Shown here piece by piece: positions 1-12,079 of a DNA stretch of 64,000 bases. The notes beneath the pieces are model-generated. The model saw only the letters and a list, made by a program, of their open reading frames with translations. It had not been told where the DNA came from and did not search any database. Source of the stretch: Bigelowiella natans CCMP2755 (taxonomy: Eukaryota; Cercozoa; Chlorarachniophyceae); NCBI GenBank assembly GCA_000320545.1, contig ADNK01002960.1:1-64000 (forward strand), in the 5' to 3' direction. Every line of letters starts with the position of its first letter. The first letter of the stretch is position 1. The position numbers and the translations under genes were made by a program.

Positions 1-2940
1 TTTGTTGATTTACGATTGCTTCGGTGTTGCTGTCGCTATGGCATATTTGCCACTATTAGGTCGTACACCGTTAATCCATGGCGCCAGAGGGGGTAAGCTG
101 GAGATTGTGCAGTATCTGGTTGACAAGAAGGCAAATATCGAGGCAAAGGACAATTACGGTGGGTATGCTAGGAGCAGCATTAGCAGTAGCAGCGGTAGCT
201 AGTACCAAGAAGTTGGTAGATGATTAGCAGTTGCAGTGTGATTCATGCCTAGTAAAAGCATCAATTAGCACGGTGAGAGAGGAATTATTGAGTCTCATGG
301 TTCCATTGCGACCGAGTTGAAGGAGATGGGAGGAGAAGGAAAATTTTAGTATTAGTCGGAACTGGTAGTATTTAGTATTTTATTAACATAAGTAGCAATT
401 AGTAGAAGTAGGCAAGAAGGAGCAGTGGAATTGAGAATCTACATAGCAGTACTAGCAGTATTATCACAGGGACGTCGCACAATATCGTCATCATCATCAA
501 GATTGGATTGTTATTTTACGGCATAATTTTTCATTGATCATCATTCTCATCGTTAGCCTGGATTGCCATTTCATAAGATGAGAGGGCGATCATCAAGAGG
601 GAAGGGGAGGGAAGGGGAGAGCAATATTTGTACTTCGTTTTGATTCTTTTGGATGTTTGTTGATTTACGATTGCTTCGGTGTTGCTGTCGCTATGGCATA
701 TTTGCCACTATTAGGTCGTACACCGTTAATGCTTGGCGCCGAAAAGGGCAATCTGGAGATTGTGCAGTATCTGGTTGGCAAGAAGGCAAACATCGAGGCT
801 AAGGACAATGCCGGTGGGTATGCTAGGAGCAGCATTATTAGTAGCAGCGGTAGCTAGTAGCAAGAAGTTGGTAGATGATTAGCAGTTGTAGTGTGATTCA
901 TGCCTAGTAAAAGCATCAATTAGCACGGTGAGAGAGGAATTATTGAGTCTCATGGTTCCATTGCGACCGAGTTGAAGGAGATGGGAGGAGGCAGATTTGG
1001 ATGTTAATAGAAAGTGGAAGTAGGAAATATTTCATTAAAATAAGTAACAATGAGTAGAAGTAGCAAGAGGTAACAGTGGAATTGAGAATCTACATGGCAG
1101 TATTAGCAGTAGTATCACAGGGACGTCGCACAATATCGTTATCATCATCAAGATTGGATTGTTATATTGCGGCATAGTTTTTGCATTGATCACCATTCTC
1201 ATCGTTAGCCTGGATTGCCATTTCATAAGATGAGAGGGCGATCACCAAGAGGGAAGGGGAGGGAAGGGGAGAGCAATATTTGTACTTCGTTTTGATTCTT
1301 TTGGATGTTTGTTGATTTACGATTGCTTCGGTGTTGCTGTCGCTATGGCATATTTGCCACTATTAGGTCGTACACCGTTAATCCATGGCGCCGAAAAGGG
1401 TAAGCTGGAGATTGTGCAGTATCTGGTTGACAAGAAGGCAAATATCGAGGCAAAGGACAATTACGGTGGGTATGCTAGGAGCAGCATTAGCAGTAGCAGC
1501 GGTAGCTAGTACCAAGAAGTTGGTAGATGATTAGCAGTTGCAGTGTGATTCATGCCTAGTAAAAGCATCAATTAGCACGGTGAGAGAGGAATTATTGAGT
1601 CTCATGGTTCCATTGCGACCGAGTTGAAGGAGATGGGAGGAGAAGGAAAATTTTAGTATTAGTCGGAACTGGTAGTATTTAGTATTTTATTAACATAAGT
1701 AGCATAGAGTAGAAGTAGCAAGAGGTAACAGTGGAATTGAGAATCTACCTGGTAGCATTAACACTATCATCACAGGGACGTCGCACAATGTCGTCATCAT
1801 CATCAATATTGGATTGTTATATTGCGGCTTAGTTTTTCCATTGATCATCATTCTCATCGTTAGCCTGGATTGCCATTTCATAAGATGAGAGGGCGATTAT
1901 CAAGAGGGAAGGGGAGGGAAGGGGAGAGCAATATTTGTACTTCGTTTTGATTCTTTTGGATGTTTGTTGATTTACGATTGCTTCGGTGTTGCTGTCGCTA
2001 TGGCATATTTGCCACTATTAGGTGAGACACCGTTAATCCATGGCGCCGAAACGGGTGAGCTGGAGATTGTGCAGTATCTGGTTGGCAAGAAGGCAAACAT
2101 CGAGGCTAAGAACAAATGGGGTGGGTGTGCTAGGAGCAGCATTATTAGTAGCAGCGGTAGCTAGTAGCAAGAAGTTGGTAGATGATTAGCAGTTGCAGTG
2201 TGATTCATGCCTAGTAAAAGCATCAATTAGCACGGTGAGAGAGGAATTATTGAGTCTCATGGTTCCATTGCGACCCAGTTGAAGGAGATGGGAGGAGAAG
2301 GAAAATTTTAGTATTAGTCGGAACTGGTAGTATTTAGTATTTTATTAACATAAGTAGCAATTAGTAGAAGTAGCAAGAAGTAGCAGTGGAATTGAGAATC
2401 TACATAGCAGTACTAGCAGTATTATCACAGGGACGTCGCACAATATCGTCATCATCATCAAGATTGGATTGTTATTTTACGGCATAATTTTTCATTGATC
2501 ATCATTCTCATCGTTAGCCTGGATTGCAATTTCACAAGATGAGAGGGCGATCATCGAGAGGGGAGGGGAGAGGAAGATTTGTATGTCGCTGTGATTTATT
2601 TGGGTGTTTGTTGATTTGCGATTGCTTTGATGTTGCTTTCGGTATGGCATGTTTGTCACTATTAGGTGAGATACCGTTAATGTATGGCGCCAGAGGGGGT
2701 AACCTGGAGATTGTGCAGTACCTGGTTGGCAAGAAGGCAAACATCGAGGCTAGGGACAATGACGGTGGGTATGCTAGGAGCAGCATTATCAGTACCAGCG
2801 ATAGCTAGTAGCAAGAAGTTGGTAGATGATTACCAGTTGCAGTGTGATTCATGTCTAGGTTGTGTAGTATTGGTATCGATTAGCACTGTGAGAAAAAGAA
2901 TATCTTTTGATTTTGTAATCATCGTCAAATTTTAAGTGCT
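1..2940 (+). repeat. Tandem array of about 652-655 bp units, each carrying one ankyrin exon
   Basis: Five head-to-tail units, each containing intron sequence, a 99-bp exon and intron sequence. Exons start at 60, 715, 1367, 2022 and 2666, so spacings are 655, 652, 655 and 644. Each exon encodes one 33-residue ankyrin repeat (TPLI/M..GA...LEIVQYLV.KKANIEA) with symmetrical phase-1 junctions, so adding or losing a unit keeps the frame. Flanking intron DNA is nearly identical between units, with small differences such as tagaag insertions. The fifth copy is the most diverged. This is recent exon-plus-intron amplification inside a gene. Confidence 0.9.
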
Positions 2941-3516
2941 ATTAAAGACATATTATTGCTTCTTTCAATATTGATTTTCATCGTTAAACTGGGTTGACAT
3001 TTCGCAAGATCAGTGGGTATTTATCAAGAGGGGGAATAGAGGAATATTTGCATTTCATTGACTTATTTTGATAGAAATCGTTGCATTCAGTACAAAGATT
3101 AATTGGGAATTGATTCAAGTCTGCCTCGATTTTGCTTTCGTATTTTTTTAAACTATATGGTAGATAGCGTTGTTTGTGGTCCGCAGCGTGTTGATGAAAG
3201 GATTGGGATTGATTGATTGATGTTGTCGTCTGCAATGGCAAATATTGCTTCGTTTCCACCAGGTCAAACCGCGGCAGAATGGGCTTTAAAAAGAGGTCGT
3301 AAAGATGTTGCGGAATTTCTCCGCAATGACGCCGAAATTGAAAAAACGCGTAAAGAGGCCCAAGAGGCGGAGGATGATAGGAAGGAGTCTGACAAAGAGG
3401 TGAAGAAAGACGGGCAAGATGCCGAGAAGGCAGGACGAAATCAAAAGAAAGATGAGAAGAAGAGTAGCCCCGGGTAAGAGGCCGAATAGGCGCAGGCACA
3501 CACACAAACACACACA

Positions 3517-3554
<38 letters not shown>

Positions 3555-3744
3555 ATATACGTATATATATTATATATATAGATACAATATCAATAAATAC
3601 TAATATTTTTTTAAATTTATTTGTACATTTAAGTAATATAAAGAGTGTGCTTAATTTAATACATAACGATGTATATATTATATGATATTTTATTTATATA
3701 TACAATTTGTAGTGTTTTATATATTCTTGATTTATTCATTACAC

Positions 3745-3810
<66 letters not shown>

Positions 3811-6800
3811 GTGGAGTTCAGTTTTTTTTTTCCATATTCATCATTCATATACGAATGATCGAATGATTGCATGCAATTCCGCAGGCGAGAGGACTTAGAC
3901 GACTTGGAGAGTAAGAAGGTAGGTGTAGGGAGTAGCTGTTGCGCAAATATACACAGACGCATGCACACATTAACACACATACAGACAGATACCTACTTAA
4001 GCTTGAAGAATTTTCACGAACGTTCCGAGTTATATAACTGCCATGTGCTCTCAGAATGATGGCCTCCCTCTAGAGGCTATGAAGCGCCTCTATTCCAGCA
4101 AAACGCCATGGCGACGATCTCGACTGATGATTGTTGGGAAGGGGCAAACTGGAAAAACGACACTGTACATGGCTTTAAAAGGAGAGGAGTTTCGACTCAC
4201 TGAATCAACGGTGACAACAATGATAGAATGTAACCGCAGCAGAATCCCAACTCATGCCTTTTGACTCTGGTCTGTATCATCACATTAAGGTCGTTGCGGA
4301 CGTCACCATCCAGGACGTCTCTGCAGATGCTGCAAGAGCAGTTTTCAAGAAAGTTACATTAGGTAAATTATGATCTTCCTGGAACATAGATGTGTTTGGA
4401 TGTAATCATCTCTGACATGTACATTATTGGGTTGATTGTTGTTCTTCAGGGGGAAATCTTGAGCGGGTACTAGCTGGAAATATAAAGAGGCAAGAGGTAC
4501 GGAAAAGAGACATATTCACATACAGTTTGAAATACCGTTTGCCTTGTATCATTGGATTAAATTTTAAGAGCATTTCCCTTTCTAGAGTAAGATACGTGAT
4601 ACGGAAAGAAAAGGAAATCCAGGTAGTTCTGTTATCATTGAGTTGACATACATATCCGAAGAACCACCACTAACGAGACTTTTGCTCGTAGCTGCTTCCC
4701 AGGAAAGAGAGAATGAGGATGGATATACCGGATGTGTGAAGGATGATGATGACGAGCATAAAGAACAGACCGAGGCTACGAGTCGAAGGGACAGAGATAT
4801 CGTACCGACCCCAGATGTAAAAGAGCTTTGCAATGTAGCGAAACCGAAGGACGAAGATATTGTACCGACCCCACCGACCCCAGATGTAGAAGAGCTTTGC
4901 AAGGTAGCGAAAAACATTACGAAGAACAATTTATATGCGAAGAATGTGTTTCAACGTATCACTCCATGTTCACCGCATTGTTTCTGAAACCACAGAAATT
5001 GGACCCTGGGCGTCTCCAAGAATCTTTAGATGATCCGGAAGCCATGCGAGTAAGCAGTCGTGATATTATCTGCGTGATCGACCAAAAGACTACTGAGATA
5101 GCAGCTGTCTCCATGAATGCCGTTTTTCCCTGAATTTGTAGGTCTCGGTTTGGGATTTTGCCGGCCAGGAGGTGTTCTATACGTCGCACGTGATGTTTCT
5201 CAATCGTAACTGCCTCTATATGGTGGTATTCTCCTTGGAAGAGTTCCTTGGAAGGGAGGACAGTACGGATGGTAGTACCACATTGTGTTGGTTGGGGTTA
5301 TGCTTTGTCACCCTTAGTGATGAGATCGAGATAATAAAGTCATGAGAATAAAATCTATACCGACAGAATACACGCACTCACATGAGAGGGAGCGACGGAG
5401 AGAGGGGAATGAAGAGAGATTAAAGGGGCAAGTGAAAAGTGTGGCCGACTGTCTCTCAAGATACATCTTGACAAAATCTTACATAACCACACCCGTGTAC
5501 ACCGTCTTGATTAATCATACAGCTGAAAAGCAGAGGAAGGATGCAGAGGAGTACCTGAGATTCTGGCTTCAAAATATCCGTACCTTTGCTCCCGGAGCGC
5601 CACTCGTATTAGTGGGGACAAAGATTGATAAGCTCAAAGAATATGAAGAACCTGAGGCAATAGATAATACACACGCGCGAACGCTCACGTTCTTCCTACC
5701 CACTTCGCGCATTCAACCATAACGTGTACTTCAGGCGCTACTGAAGGTCCTTGGCAATGTCGACCGGCAAATTACGGAGATTGCGCGAGAGGTTTCAGCT
5801 ACACCAAAGGACATGCAAACACATGCAAAAAACGCGCATTTACACGACTGGGAACGGGTTGTCGTGGGTACGGATAGTCGTGGCACAGGTGGCCTCATGA
5901 ATATGACCTCTACCTCAGATTTATAAGGGTTATAAGGGTTCAAGTCCTTTTCCATGGTCTCGGTGCACACGGTGGTGTCCAAACGGCGCTACACAGCCTG
6001 CAGATTTGATATTCTTTCCTGCCGATAGCAAGTAAGTGCAAGGCCATAGTAAGATCCTAGGGCCGTCGCCATTTTTTTTACGCTGATTACATATTGTTGT
6101 TATTTTTTTGGTGTTTGCTACTACATCTCTTCTCACTGTGACTCTTAATTTTGGTGCTATAATTTTTTCGCTTGTAGATATCGGTCGAATGAAGGGGAAG
6201 TGCATAGCACTATAATAGAGCTGCGGAACCAAGTGATGGAAAAATTAAAGAACGATGAAAAGGTGATAGTGGTGGAGAAATACCTGTTTTGTTTTCGAAT
6301 GCATCATCCGCGTTTTTTGGTATTTTGCATCGATGTCCGATGCGGTGTTATTGCACTTCTGAGATTTTGGCGACCTGCCAGGCAAATGAGGAAGTGCCAG
6401 CTGCGTGGACAAAAGTGTGCGATGATTTGATGGCCACTGACAAGGCAGTGTATACACTGGAAACTGTCAAAGAAGAATGTCGCAAGCAAAGAATTGTGGA
6501 TGAGAGAGAAGTTCGCCTCATGTTGAAAAAGTAAGCTGAAAATCGCTACTCTGCGTCGCATTATCACCCCTTCCTTATGCTATTGTGTTATTCGGGTTCT
6601 TTAGATATCACGAGTTGGGTTTGGCAATATATTTCGACGAAGAAGGGCTAAGAGATGTACGTCGAATTCGCATTAGAATCTTTGACGGAATAAATCCGAT
6701 TGTTTTCTGACGAATTAATGGATTTCCAGTACATCGTCTGGCAACCACAGCATCTGATTGATCTCGTGAAGAAGCTGATATATGATCGCCAGTTGCACGA

Positions 6801-8584
6801 AGCATTGTACAAGAACCAAAAACTGTAATAATAGAGCTGTTTTAAGAAGCTAATAAATCAATCGTTTAGCATTTTCATTTACTGCAACAATAGCAAGTAT
6901 TGAGTGCATCGAATCTTCTGTCATTGGCACATATTCAGAGCAAAAGAGCACGAGGGAGAAGTTGAAGAGTAAGGCGCAGAACACTCACGATACATATATG
7001 CGCGTACTTTTTTTGTCTGAAGAGCTCTTGTACGACTGTCTTGCGTGAGAATGAGTAGCTACATTTGCAATGATATTCGGTGGATGTGTTCATGTAGTTT
7101 TCTTGACACTGGAGTGATTCACGAGTCGGTGCTGAAGCACCTGTGGGGTTACGACGAATTAGAGGAAACCAAATTCACAGCAGATCACTTCGCGGAAAAG
7201 AAGAGGCTTTACGAATTTGGCCGCAACATATTGCAGAAGTAGCATTCATTGATTTTTTCCTTGAAGTGCCACTTATTATGGATGGATCGTTGCTTTTAAA
7301 TACATGTTGATATTAGCATTACAATAATACAGATGATCAGCATTTGTGTAGCGTATATTACTTTCCATGTGTACTTTCCAGAGAAAGAAGTACGAATTAT
7401 GGGGCAGGGGAACACTTATGTATTTTCGTTCTTCCTGCAATGAAAACAGGTTCATGATATTGTGCAAACTCGGTGGCACGGAGAAGTACCTAGTTCCTTC
7501 AATGATGAAATATAGACAAGATATGGATTGGTTGTCTCCAGAGGAAAACGATCATAAAGTTTTTGCAAAGTTTTCGCTGCATTTTGAACTCCTAAAACCG
7601 CATTCCTACTTTGAGATTCTTGTTGGGAACGTTGGTAATCTCAATTCAACTAACCATAAATGCGTAAGGGCGGAATCGGCCTAATTTTCCTAAATCGCGT
7701 GGGCTCGGTGTAAAACTGACTCTCTGTATGTGTGTGTGTGTCTGCGCGTGTGTTTTGTTTCTGTGTGCCACACGTGTGCCACATAGCAACCGAGCTGTCG
7801 TCAAGAACAAGAAACGCAAGAGAACTTTGCAGGGGTACGGGAACGTGGGCATATGTTTGTTTACATCACTCTGTAGAAAGCGACTTTCATCGTCAACGTT
7901 CTCATTCTTGCTGTTTCCTATCAGAGGCTAAAGAGCCAATGGAGTTGGAGGAACAAGTAGCCGTCATTCCTCTAAAGAATTTCTAAATTCTTTCTTTAAC
8001 GAGAGCAAACGCAATAATACATTGTTGGTATCGTCAGATCTTTGCCAAAGGGGATGTGGAGATATGTCTGGGGGAACTGCACTTTCGGATGAAAACCTCC
8101 ATGCTACAAAAAAAGAAAAGGTTTTTGCAGCGACACAGACATGACGAAGTTTGCTCACCCCTTTCCGACTCCTCTCGAATGCATAACTCGTGCGTGCAAT
8201 TGTGTCAGGCGGCGAAGGCGTAGTCAGCGTGTGATGGCAATAACCGTCGAGGTTCTATCGAAAGATGATGGAGTTTGCGCGAGGTATGCAAACGAGTATT
8301 TCTCCATGTGTTTCGCGTGTAGTCGCATGCAAAGTGAGTGACAAGGGCCTGTGTTGAGCAGGATACTGCGGTTCATTCTCGAGATCGCTCGTGGGGTTTG
8401 CAAGTGGCCGTATCAGAACAACGAGGCTGTTGAGTTTAGTGTACTTCTCCGCGATAGGTATGCCGATCGCAAATGACTAATACGAGTTCCCTGCGTGCAG
8501 TAGATGTGCAGATACGTTAGCTGTCACCACACGTATCGTCTCTTTCGAGAATCTTGATGATGTCCGCACTACACCTGGAACTTC

Positions 8585-8622
<38 letters not shown>

Positions 8623-9832
8623 CTGTATCTAGTGCAATGACGCATGAGGTGCAGTACAAAGAGTGGCAATCAGCCTGCGACAGGAAAGAAACCAAAATTC
8701 GTTCCAAAACGGACTCTGGGAAGCTTGAGATGGTCCAAATGGCTCGTTTCCGGTTATGGGAGCCATTCTTCGACATCTTTGAAAAACACCAGACTCTTCG
8801 GTAGCGTGTGTTCTTGAGGATGAGGGAGAAATATTGAATTGAGTGTCTTGGTTTTTTGTAGTTATACCTTCGGCCAGCTATCGGATTCATCACTGCGCGA
8901 CAACAGCCATAGGTGCATCAAGCTCACCGACACGAGGCAAATCTTTCAGGTGGAATGTGGAACGCGTGATTCGAGCGAAGGAGGGGGGGGGAGGGGGGGG
9001 AAGAAGGAGACGGGACAAATATACGAAAAAGGAAGAACTATACTATTATCATCCCCGACATTGAGTGGGTTTTTTTCATCCACGTTTGCTTTGCAGAGAT
9101 TATACCCATTGGAAGGCGTGAAGGCCATCGGCGATCGCATGAAGTTGATGAACATTCTGTCTCCTGAGACCACTACAAGCGGGGAAATCACCCTAAAACA
9201 GTGCGTTAATGTTGTTGATCTTTATACCGTGTTTGATGTACATAGCACTTCGCTTAGGCCGGTGTTGAGTATGGGAATCTCCCGTAGTGCAGGATTCTCA
9301 CCTCACGCTCCCTCCTGAAATATATGCAGGTACATTGAACTGCTGTGGATGGAAAGAGGGGCGCAGCTGCGTGAGGCTAAATACACCAAGGACTTTGTCA
9401 CGCAACTGGAATCTTGGGTCCAGCCACTGACAAGCATAATGGACGGATCTATCAAGTTCCTACAGCAGGCAATGAAGGGAGAGAGATGTTGGTGTTTGTG
9501 CTTGTTTAGAACGTTGCTTCTACCACAGGCTGCTGAAGATGGCTCCGAATCAAAGGATGCTCTGTCCAAACTCATGTTTACAAAGTTCTTATATGGAAAT
9601 GCGGTTTCTGTAGAGACCAACATGGAGGGCGAGGTATGCACCGTAATCACAACATTTGAGGAGAATTTGAAGTAAAACGCATGATCGGAGTCTCTTGCAT
9701 CGAAATGCACAAATGTGGCATACCTGGAAACTTGTGAATGCACAGCAATCGCGAAGAATGACAATTTACTCCTCTTAGACAAAGGCGAAAATCGGAAATG
9801 CGAGATTTTTCTCTCCAGATGAGGTGACATTG

Positions 9833-9885
<53 letters not shown>

Positions 9886-10691
9886 ACATCTTTACTCTCT
9901 ACATCTTTACTAATTCTCCCTCTTTTCTCTCTGCATCATCATCGTCGTCGTCGTCGCTCAAATGAATACCTACATCGTGCATCTGATTTTCCGTTACCAT
10001 GTTCCTTCTCTGGAGGTTACGGAAATGGGGCATCTTGGAAAGGGATCATTCGGAATCGTGTTCAAAGTCCAAGTCCCTGTGAATGGCGTGAAAACGGTCG
10101 CGTATTCCTTTGCAGCAAACCTGAAACTGGTCTCATTACTCACCCAATGGTAAATTAGATTGCTGCAATGAAGTGTGTTGGGGAGAACCTGAGCAAAGAT
10201 CTTCTCTCTGAGGTACTGCAACAAGTTCAACTCGATCATCTTGATTTTGTGTCATGTTTGCTCACTCTGTTACTTTCTCACTCTTTTACACTCTCCCCTC
10301 TCTTTCTTTGTATGTGAATGTGATCAATCTGCATGTTTCATCGCGCAGGGACAGAAGAGAATGTAAATGCACTTGAGCACATTAATGAATACCCATACTT
10401 TGCCCTGCAGATTCTCACCCTCTCCAAAATCAAACTGCACTCAAATCTCCTCAAGTTCTACGGCGCCGTGATAATCAAGGGCCAACTTCAGTTCCTCAGT
10501 GAATTTTGCGAAAAAGGCATGCCCCCATTGCAACATTGCAAACTGTCCGCAGCGCTTTAATCGTTGACATACACTCAGGGAGCTTGGACCAACTCCATCA
10601 CGAGAACCTCACCTCAAAAGAACGGTTTTGGCAGATTGTGAAAGGGGTGCTCGACGGGCTTCACGTCTTTCATGAAAGTAGTAGATTATGC

Positions 10692-10738
<47 letters not shown>

Positions 10739-11661
10739 GTGCGCGCGCGCGTGTGTGTGTGTGTGCCTATATAATAGAGGGGGGGAGCTTAGGAGGCTAC
10801 ACATTTCTTCCAGACTTTACCATTTAATAACTCACGATGTGATATGGATCAGTCTGGCTGCTGTGCGTACGTGTCCTGATTGTATATGATGCCTACTATC
10901 ACAACACAGTTGGACTAGTCCATCGAGATATCGCTTGCCGAAACTTGTTTATGAAGGCTTGTGGGACCGTGGTTCTTGGAGACTACGGCCATGCTTCTCA
11001 CATTGAGGTGCTCGTCATCATCATCATCATCATCATCATCGTCATCATCGTGATTCGACCTGAAACGCCTTGTCTGCAACCATCTTCCGACTGTGTTGCT
11101 CTTGTGCGAATTGGTCATTGGATAGATGAAGCCTAGACATGTAGAAGACATCGGCATGGAAATAGTTCTGATGTAAAAACTCAAAGGATCTATTTCCCAT
11201 AATGATACGCCAGTAATTCTGGCACTATCACGCAATCCCCCTCATTTCCTTTTCTGTTGTCATCGTGCTGCGCAGAGGGGAAGCCACGGCGTAGTAATAG
11301 ACAGGAAAATAAGGATTCCTTGGGCTTGGAGTGCTCCGGAGAGCCTACTAGAAAGAAAGTTCAGCCAAAAATCCGACATTTGGATGTTTGGGGTGACTGT
11401 TTATGAGATTCTCTGCGAAGGGAAGATGCCGCATGTAGGACTTGGCGAATCAAAATTCGTATCAGAGCTTAAAGAGGGAAAGAGTTGTTTCAAGGTGCAA
11501 TTCATGCAGCAGTACAAGTTTCTTTGGCGATCCCTCAAGCATTTATTTCCCCCCCCCCCAAACATTATCGTCCATACATTAGATATCTGAAGACCTCGAT
11601 GAGGAGACAAAGTCGTTATTGAAACTTTGTTTCAAATTCAGCACGGAGGTATTTCTCTCTT

Positions 11662-11703
<42 letters not shown>

Positions 11704-11966
11704 CCCTCTTATTCTTTTTTAATGCGTATTTTTATAGTGATATAGACATACACATGCCACCACACATACACATACATGGATGCACACTCTTAAAGACATT
11801 AGAACTTCCATTTGTGCATTCACAGCGAGCACATAATCACAATGCGTACTTGTTACATCCGTGTTATTATGTTTTAAATAACATCCGATGCCAGGAACGT
11901 CCCACTGCATTGAAACTACGCGGGACAATTAAAGATCAGCTTCCATACACGTATGGCGGCCAATAG
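60..11966 (+). CDS. Ankyrin-Roc-COR-kinase (ROCO family) protein, multi-exon, 5' end outside window
   Basis: A large signalling gene read from many GT-AG exons. In order: five single-ankyrin exons (60-158, 715-813, 1367-1465, 2022-2120, 2666-2764); a last ankyrin plus charged coiled coil (3263-3473); a linker exon (3885-3918); a Roc GTPase with P-loop GKGQTGKT (from about 4060), switch II WDFAGQE (5142 on) and G4 motif TKID (about 5626); a COR domain (about 6180-8400); and a protein kinase domain (about 9960-11,966) ending TYGGQ and a TAG stop. The order ANK-Roc-COR-kinase is that of LRRK/ROCO proteins, in which the Roc GTPase regulates the kinase through COR. Several middle exon edges, for example around 4210-4270 and 5120-5141, are unresolved. 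The upstream start is outside the window. Family call is sure; exact exon structure is not. Confidence 0.8.
3497..3807. repeat. Intronic microsatellites: (CA)n and (TA)n(TG)n
   Basis: A (CA)n tract at about 3497-3552 and a compound (TA)n(TG)n tract at 3747-3807 lie in the intron between exons 3263-3473 and 3885-3918. Similar tracts occur in other host introns, so they are a general feature of this genome. Confidence 0.95.
4060..5730 (+). other. Roc (Ras-of-complex) GTPase domain exons of the ROCO gene
   Basis: Exon after an acceptor near 4056 encodes RSRLMIVGKGQTGKTTLYMAL, the G1/P-loop. Exon from 5142 encodes VSVWDFAGQEVFYTSHVMFL, the switch II WDFAGQ signature of Roc domains. The exon around 5530-5670 encodes FAPGAPLVLVGTKIDKL with the G4 motif TKID. 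Between P-loop and switch II lies an acidic insert (about 4640-4920) with two copies of an IVPTPDV.ELC.VAK motif. The domain is split over at least five exons. Residues seen are compatible with GTP binding. Confidence 0.8.
6180..8430 (+). other. COR dimerisation domain exons of the ROCO gene
   Basis: The exon near 6385-6531 encodes EVPAAWTKVCDDL then LETVKEECRKQRI, followed after an intron by HELGLAIYFDEEGLRDV (from 6606) and YIVWQPQHLIDLVKKLIYDR (from 6730). This is the characteristic COR pattern (W plus short helices, then HELG..IYFD and W.P..LIDL). Further exons (7090-7242, 7450-7540) encode FGRNILQK and LVPSMMKYR, fitting COR-B. Introns here have ordinary TpA content, unlike the nearby CTAG-rich island. 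Confidence 0.7.
8588..8620. repeat. (CT)n microsatellite
   Basis: Uninterrupted CT dinucleotides within a ROCO gene intron. A second tract lies at 9836-9877. Confidence 0.95.
9960..11966 (+). other. Tyrosine-kinase-like catalytic domain of the ROCO gene
   Basis: Glycine loop MGHLGKGSFGIVFKV (about 10,025), the VAIK-like lysine in AAMKCVGEN (about 10,165), LKFYGAVIIKGQLQFLSEF hinge region, catalytic loop LVHRDIACRNLFMKA (about 10,916) and a metal-binding triplet DYG in place of DFG (about 10,982). Then follow SAPESLLE (APE) and KSDIWMFGVTVYEILCEGKMP (about 11,370-11,425), the TK/TKL lobe pattern. All main catalytic residues (K, HRD, D of DYG, APE) are present, so activity is plausible. HRDxxxRN resembles TK-group loops. 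The last exon (about 11,884-11,966) encodes RPTALKLRGTIKDQL, the usual kinase C-lobe end. Confidence 0.8.
10693..11694. repeat. (TA)n, (GC/GT)n and (TCA)n tracts in kinase-domain introns
   Basis: (TA)n at 10,693-10,731 followed by GC/GT alternation to about 10,765; (TCA)n at about 11,016-11,050; (TA)n at 11,666-11,694. All lie between kinase exons. They show that introns of this gene retain abundant TpA. Confidence 0.9.
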
Positions 11967-12079
11967 AACCTGAGCCTCAACTGCCTGGATTCGGATGATA
12001 TCTAGGAAATGAACACAACCATTTTATTGTTTATTCATCACTTGTTTCACCATACTTGTGTTCATTCACATTACGACTT

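Noticed and set aside
2984-3553. Long minus-strand ORF beginning with a VC-repeat
   Set aside because: It reads through the (CA)n tract and the antisense of an ankyrin/coiled-coil exon; it is a shadow.
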